Source: Bacteroides sp. (GTDB taxonomy: Bacteria > Bacteroidota > Bacteroidia > Bacteroidales > Muribaculaceae). Taken from it: a DNA stretch of 10,190 nt. The DNA lies in NCBI GenBank assembly GCA_014801595.1, contig JAAVDV010000026.1:1-10190 (forward strand), read 5' to 3'. Position numbers and translations under genes: made by a program. The notes beneath the pieces were generated by a model. It saw only the letters and a program-made list of their open reading frames with translations, was not told the origin of the DNA and did not search any database. How positions within the stretch are numbered: position 1 is the stretch's first letter; every line of letters starts with the position of its first letter. This document shows, one piece after another, positions 6,759 to 10,190 of this stretch.

Positions 6759-7871
6759 CTACCTGCTGTAGGTAATTTTAACATTATCACAACTAACAAA
6801 CACGGAGTTATTTTCAATCTGAAATTCTAACGCATGTGGGACGGATACAGATGTAAGACTTGAACAAGAAGAGAATGCAAATCTCCCTATTGTAGTGACT
6901 GAATTGGGAATTGTTAGGGAGGTAAGACTCGTACAATTCCCGAACGCATCCTCCCCTATTGTAGTGACAGAATTCGGAATCGTAATAGAGGTAAGACTCG
7001 TACAATTCTCGAACGCCGCGTACCCTATTGTAGTGACTGAATTCGGAAGCATAACGGATGTAAGACTCTTACAACTTGAGAATGCCCATTTTCCAATTGT
7101 TTTGACAGAATTCGGAAGCGTAACGGATGTAAGACTCGTACAATTCCCGAACGCCCCGTACCCTATTGTAGTGACTGAATTCGGAAGCGTAATGGAGTTA
7201 AGACTCGTACAATTCCCGAACGCCTCGTCCCCTATTGTAGTGACAGAATTCGGAATCGTAACGGATGTAAGACTCGTACAATTCCCGAACGCATAGTCCC
7301 CTATTGTAGTGACTGAATTCGGAATCGTAACAGATGTAAGACTCTTACAACTTGAGAATGCCCATTTTCCAATTGTTTTGACAGAATTCGGAAGCGTAAC
7401 GGATGTAAGACTCGTACAATTCCCGAACGCATAGTCCCCTATTGTAGTGACTGAATTCGGAAGCATAACAGAGGTAAGACTTGAACAATTCTCGAACGTT
7501 CTGCCACCGATTGTTGTAACAGAATTAGAAATCTGAATGGAGATAAGATCCGTACAATTCCTGAACGCCTTGTCCCCTATTGTAGTGACAGAATTCGGAA
7601 TCGTTACGGATGTAAGACTCTCACAACCAGCGAAAGCTCCGTTCCCTATCGCTGTGACAGCATACTTTACTCCATCCTTTTCTACTATTGCCGGTATTTC
7701 CAGTGAACCGGTAAAATTCTTATCGCATGCAGACACAGAACAATCACCAGCCTCAGTAGAGAGATAAGTAATTGGTCCAACCTTAAATTCAGTTCTTGCC
7801 AAAGCTAATATCGGTATCAAAAATGAGACCAATATAATAAGCGGTTTAAGTGAAATAGAAAAATATTTCAT
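6759..7871 (-). CDS. BspA-like leucine-rich repeat secreted protein
   Basis: This 370-residue protein has a Sec signal peptide with a likely cut after ALA (23-25). Residues 26-75 are the usual N-terminal cap of BspA-type proteins, with SLEIPAIVEKDGVKYAVTAI leading into the repeats. Eleven complete 23-residue repeats run from 76 to 328, of the form GxxAFxNCxSLTSVTIPNSVTTI, and a twelfth degenerates from 329. These are LRR_5 / Treponema-type repeats, used by surface proteins of oral and gut Bacteroidota for binding host proteins, other cells or polysaccharide. No lipobox and no C-terminal type IX sorting domain are visible, so it may be periplasmic or released. The gene lies 50 nt after the two-TM gene and 20 nt before the lipoprotein gene. 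Confidence 0.9.
   Translation of the reverse strand: MKYFSISLKPLIILVSFLIPILALARTEFKVGPITYLSTEAGDCSVSACDKNFTGSLEIPAIVEKDGVKYAVTAIGNGAFAGCESLTSVTIPNSVTTIGDKAFRNCTDLISIQISNSVTTIGGRTFENCSSLTSVMLPNSVTTIGDYAFGNCTSLTSVTLPNSVKTIGKWAFSSCKSLTSVTIPNSVTTIGDYAFGNCTSLTSVTIPNSVTTIGDEAFGNCTSLNSITLPNSVTTIGYGAFGNCTSLTSVTLPNSVKTIGKWAFSSCKSLTSVMLPNSVTTIGYAAFENCTSLTSITIPNSVTTIGEDAFGNCTSLTSLTIPNSVTTIGRFAFSSCSSLTSVSVPHALEFQIENNSVFVSCDNVKITYSR
6888..7646 (-). repeat. Tandem 69-bp coding repeats (11 copies) in the BspA-like gene
   Basis: The 11 complete LRR units are encoded by 69-bp repeats that are near identical at DNA level, differing mostly in the codons before AF and at the C/S positions. The unit length is a multiple of three, so gain or loss of units by slippage or recombination would keep the frame. 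Confidence 0.9.
7057..7430. repeat. 98-bp exact segmental duplication inside the LRR array
   Basis: Bases 7057-7154 are identical to 7333-7430, an offset of 276 bp or four repeat units. Both copies encode the distinctive variant pair with NSVKTIGKWAFSSCKSLTSV, which occurs nowhere else in the protein. This points to a recent block duplication or gene conversion rather than slow drift of single units. Confidence 0.85.
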
Positions 7872-7921
7872 ATTGATTTTATATGGGAATTTAGATATTT
7901 TTAATCATATGATACACTAAT

Positions 7922-8518
7922 TCATATTGAACGTTCATGCATTCTGCATATAAATGAGTTAAGTAATTTCCAGTTTTCCTGAAGATCTTCTTTGTCAATT
8001 AAATTATATTTAGTGATACCGACCATTGCATAGTAAGAGAATAATCTTTTTACATCTTTTGTTTTTAAAAGTCCTCGTCGGATTCCTAACTCCAACTCCT
8101 CAAAAAATCTATAAAATAGCTCCTTATCGTAATTTGAAATTGATTTAATTGATAGTTCCGTATTCCCTTTTTCATACTCAAGAGCAGTTAGAACCTTAGT
8201 TACCTCACGAATAGCCGGCTCACTATTAAATCTTTTATTGTAAGTGCTTAGAGTAGTCTGGCGAGCGTTAGCATCATATTGCCATATTGAAAAGGCAAGC
8301 GTTAGACAACCTATACCAACGGCAAGCATCGAATCTAAATTAAAATAATTATTAATTACATGGCAACAACATAACGGTATCTTACTACATGGAATTAAAG
8401 CAAGTACCATCAAAAACATTCCAAATAAGAATAAAAAGATTGAGAAAAAACTCAATCTATAATAAACAATACTATATAAAAATTTATAATATAGCCAATT
8501 ACGCATGGTTTTATCCAA
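7922..8518 (-). CDS. Two-TM membrane protein with helical cytoplasmic tail
   Basis: This 198-residue protein has two hydrophobic helices at about 22-43 and 62-80, separated by a short Cys-rich loop (C44, C50-C52). A soluble, mostly helical domain of about 115 residues follows. Its features include WQYDANARQTTLSTYNKRFN at 79-98, FFEELELGIRRGLL at 138-151 and YYAMVGITKYN at 162-172. The layout resembles small membrane proteins with DUF4760-like tails found in accessory regions, but I cannot assign a family firmly. It may start at Met1 or Met5 (8506). It is the first gene of the series and begins about 80 nt after the 3' end of the structured RNA. Base composition is lower in G+C than that of the kinase gene. 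Confidence 0.7.
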   Translation of the reverse strand: MDKTMRNWLYYKFLYSIVYYRLSFFSIFLFLFGMFLMVLALIPCSKIPLCCCHVINNYFNLDSMLAVGIGCLTLAFSIWQYDANARQTTLSTYNKRFNSEPAIREVTKVLTALEYEKGNTELSIKSISNYDKELFYRFFEELELGIRRGLLKTKDVKRLFSYYAMVGITKYNLIDKEDLQENWKLLNSFICRMHERSI

Positions 8519-8600
8519 TTTATTCCTAAAAATATTAAAGGAATCTATTACCGGGTGGCTCTACGGCAAGGTTAGTTCTTATCAATCAGAAAGGCACAAT

Positions 8601-8831
8601 AAAAAAAGGTGAGCCATCTTTAGTAATCCCTACTACGGGCTCTGGACTGCCTACCAAGTGGATTACGAAAAATCAACTCACCCTCAGTCGGTATATAATA
8701 ATGGCTATCGCCATAATTTATATGCACGCAACTGAGAAAGAGCGTCTTCCCGCAGTCAACTTGGTTCGAATTGTCCAGATTCGTAGTAGTGACTTGCTAA
8801 AACGCTTTTCTTACTATGTCTTGCTCCCCTT
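8601..8831 (-). ncRNA. Structured RNA candidate, rod-like with central bubble (6S-like topology)
   Basis: Read on the minus strand, the 231-nt interval folds into nested helices. The closing stem is 8831-8823 with 8614-8606 (8 of 9 pairs). Inside it come 8802-8797 with 8623-8618, 8789-8782 with 8637-8630 (8 bp), 8779-8773 with 8647-8641 (7 bp) and 8765-8759 with 8659-8653 (7 bp). Then follow an open region of about 20 nt on each strand and an apical hairpin (8736-8731 with 8688-8683; 8714-8710 with 8705-8701). A run of seven T residues (8607-8601) follows the closing stem, as at a terminator. A competing local fold is possible (8666-8660 with 8629-8623; 8682-8677 with 8613-8608). A rod with a central bubble is the shape of 6S RNA, but I see no sequence proof of that identity. 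It could also be a DNA-level hairpin element. Confidence 0.55.
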
Positions 8832-8917
8832 ATGAAAAACATTCATTCAGGAATGCGTTGCAAATTTAAGAAAAATTTTTGGAAGACGCCCTATTTCGAG
8901 TTGATTTTTTCGTAATC
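8661..8917. repeat. Two-part inverted repeat linking the upstream region to the RNA's central bubble
   Basis: The 20-nt segment 8917-8898 (minus) is the reverse complement of 8679-8661 except for one extra A in the A/T run. The 9-nt segment 8889-8881 is the exact reverse complement of 8750-8742. The order is consistent, so both pairs can form together in a nested way. The sequence between the internal parts (the apical hairpin) is replaced upstream by a 7-8 nt spacer. Confidence 0.7.
8861..8868 (-). promoter_or_regulatory. Proximal -7 element for the structured RNA
   Basis: TAAATTTG (8868-8861) matches TAnnTTTG and would start transcription near 8854, about 23 nt before the closing stem. No TTG or TTTG is found 17-23 nt upstream, so it is an incomplete promoter or needs an activator. 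Confidence 0.35.
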
Positions 8918-8935
8918 TTTTTTAAATCTGCACTG

Positions 8936-8965
8936 CAAAGTTAGATATATTTCTCAAAATGGCAA
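8936..8965 (-). promoter_or_regulatory. Canonical Bacteroidota promoter upstream of the structured RNA
   Basis: On the minus strand TTG (8965-8963) is followed after exactly 19 nt by TAACTTTG (8943-8936). The predicted start near 8929 gives a ~330-nt transcript to the T run at 8601, including the inverted copies at 8917-8881. A weak 5-bp hairpin (8959-8978) overlaps the -33 element and could be a poor terminator for the kinase gene. Confidence 0.55.
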
Positions 8966-9026
8966 TACTTTTCGCCATCCATTTCATCCATAACGGTATT
9001 TTTACCACACTCACTCTTGCCTGGAG

Positions 9027-10190
9027 TCAGTCATCGTATCCATGCGTCTTCGACCACCGCTTATATGCCTCCTCCCTTCGGCTACCATACATACTCTGAT
9101 GAATATTGATCTGCTCTACCATCGTCCGTTCGATATAATCGGCATACTGGGGATACCGCTGAGCCAATCCTCTGCCATACGCTACACACGCTTCTATAGA
9201 TTGTGTCATGGCTTCGCCACTTTTTTTCGTGTATCCCGGTGCAAGTTCGCCGGTAGTTCGATCCCAATCATTTACCAAAGGCAATACATACGTCTTATAT
9301 CGCTTGGAAACATAATTTATTATGTCCTCCTTGAGTTTATCATTCATACTGACAGGCCGTGCGGCAACATTTCCTGAGGCTACCACCGGGGCTGCGGATT
9401 CGGAGGCAGCTCGCAACTTCTCTTGAGCCGAACGCATGTTGCGCAAACTATCCTCCATTGATTTTTTCATCATCAACAAGGAGTCATTCACTGAAACTGT
9501 CCGCTCACTCAGAGTTCTTACAGATTCGCGTAAATTAAGATTGTCGGTATAAACATTGATTCCCCAACCTATCAGCGCGACAAATGCTGCGCCTACTACA
9601 ACGATTTGCCAGTTATTTACCTTTTTAGAGTGATACGACGGAATAGACGCTATTACTTCAGCGTCATTCCCAAACCTTTTAGTCGGGTCAGAAGCAGTAG
9701 CCCGTTTTATGAACCGCCTCCACTCATGTTCCCTGCCGGTATAGGCTGACAGCTCCTCCATCAACTTTCCGAGCAGGTAGATATCAGTATAGGTATTCGT
9801 CCGACCGTTATTCTGTTCCGGAGCCTTATAGCCTTCCGTATATCCCTCGGTAGTATCGAATACGTCGTTGCGGGCACAGCTGAAGTCTATAAGTTTCACG
9901 TTATTACCTACGTTGGTAATCATTACGTTCTCGGGCTTTATATCGAGATGTACCACACCGGCAGAATGTATATAGACCAATGCTTCCATCAACTGACGGC
10001 ACATTTCATTCAGAAAGCCTCGCTTATTGAGCCGTTCATCCCTGTTATCAAGCATCCGGCGCAGTGTCTGCCCATCAATATACTCCTCATATAAAGCATC
10101 CTCTTCGAAGGCTAAATACCTCACAATTCCGGGGTGGTCAAAACCGTATCCTATCTCGAATTCCTTGTGTAAAGCCTCCTTCGTAAGGAG
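9027..10190 (-). CDS. Hanks-type Ser/Thr protein kinase with one TM helix (5' end outside window)
   Basis: The open frame runs to the right edge, giving 387 visible residues. The GTG at 10122-10124 is internal, because the 22 residues before it continue the kinase fold with HPGIVRY. The glycine loop and VAIK lysine lie outside the window. Visible motifs (numbered from the edge): HLDIKPEN at 81-88, an HRD variant with Leu for Arg; DFS at 102-104, with Ser for the usual Gly; APE at 123-125. One membrane helix lies at about 195-214, then a coiled-coil-like stretch (217-262), an Ala/Val linker and a helical C-terminal domain (280-387) of unknown family with no PASTA repeats. Kinase inside and sensor outside is the expected topology. 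D83, K85 and N88 are present, so activity is plausible. The gene is followed by the structured RNA element. Confidence 0.85.
   Translation of the reverse strand, partial: LLTKEALHKEFEIGYGFDHPGIVRYLAFEEDALYEEYIDGQTLRRMLDNRDERLNKRGFLNEMCRQLMEALVYIHSAGVVHLDIKPENVMITNVGNNVKLIDFSCARNDVFDTTEGYTEGYKAPEQNNGRTNTYTDIYLLGKLMEELSAYTGREHEWRRFIKRATASDPTKRFGNDAEVIASIPSYHSKKVNNWQIVVVGAAFVALIGWGINVYTDNLNLRESVRTLSERTVSVNDSLLMMKKSMEDSLRNMRSAQEKLRAASESAAPVVASGNVAARPVSMNDKLKEDIINYVSKRYKTYVLPLVNDWDRTTGELAPGYTKKSGEAMTQSIEACVAYGRGLAQRYPQYADYIERTMVEQINIHQSMYGSRREEAYKRWSKTHGYDD

Noticed and set aside
6895..7296. Plus-strand repetitive frame of 133 codons opposite the LRR gene
   Set aside because: The 69-bp repeat keeps all six frames open by periodicity. 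The minus-strand frame has the signal peptide and LRR consensus.
6888..7646. Possible CRISPR-like array from regular repeats
   Set aside because: The repeats are contiguous 69-bp coding units with no unique spacers, and they translate to leucine-rich repeats.
8761..8780. tRNA or tmRNA T-loop (GGTTCGAAT on the plus strand)
   Set aside because: No matching T-stem, acceptor stem or tag reading frame. The TTCGAA lies in an internal loop of the rod.
8540..8835. Plus-strand frame open for about 98 codons with no early ATG
   Set aside because: It lies exactly over the base-paired RNA element, has no start or leader, and its only ATGs are far inside. The nested complementarity explains the sequence better than coding.
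8661..8917. A ~257-bp MITE with 20-bp terminal inverted repeats
   Set aside because: Not fully excluded, but no target-site duplication is visible. A second inner pair in consistent order and rod pairing extending outside the left repeat suit an RNA structure better.

Overview
The window looks like chromosome of a member of the Bacteroidota, most likely order Bacteroidales. Promoters on both strands have the TTTG/TTG–N17-19–TAnnTTTG form of this phylum. Starts are preceded by A/T-rich leaders rather than strong Shine-Dalgarno sites. Gene types are also typical: BspA-like leucine-rich repeats, WG repeats, zinc-ribbon/transmembrane/YARHG proteins, short lipoproteins and a membrane Hanks-type kinase. 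Genus cannot be fixed from the sequence.

Layout, left to right. Positions 1-120 hold a promoter-like start and two 23-bp repeats resembling an IS21-type terminus. These abut a 5' fragment of a DUF1016/YhcG-type nuclease gene that keeps an intact promoter (321-351). Positions 420-580 hold a possible ~78-nt plus-strand transcript with its own terminator, then a strong minus-strand terminator. From 8518 down to 651 eight genes run in one direction: a two-TM protein, a BspA-like LRR secreted protein, a coiled-coil lipoprotein, a zinc-ribbon six-TM protein, a WG-repeat lipoprotein, a double-zinc-ribbon/TM/YARHG protein, an M15 peptidase lipoprotein and a small exported protein. Most gaps are 11-55 nt, one pair overlaps by 8 nt, and the largest gap (159 nt) holds a 15-bp hairpin. 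Positions 8519-9026 contain no convincing gene but do hold an intricately base-paired minus-strand element. At the right edge is a Ser/Thr kinase gene (9027-10190) cut off by the window.

How they may work together (inference): a transmembrane kinase with a cytoplasmic catalytic domain, two membrane proteins with cytoplasmic zinc ribbons, several outer-membrane or periplasmic lipoproteins and a peptidoglycan peptidase suggest an envelope sensing and remodelling locus. No function of the whole has been shown here.

The most interesting item is the element at 8601-8917. Its minus strand folds into a long rod with terminal pairing, a central bubble and an apical hairpin, followed by seven T residues, resembling the topology of 6S RNA. 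Directly upstream, inside a region with a canonical promoter, lie reverse-complement copies of both bubble strands in matching order. A transcript from the upstream promoter could therefore refold into a competing structure.
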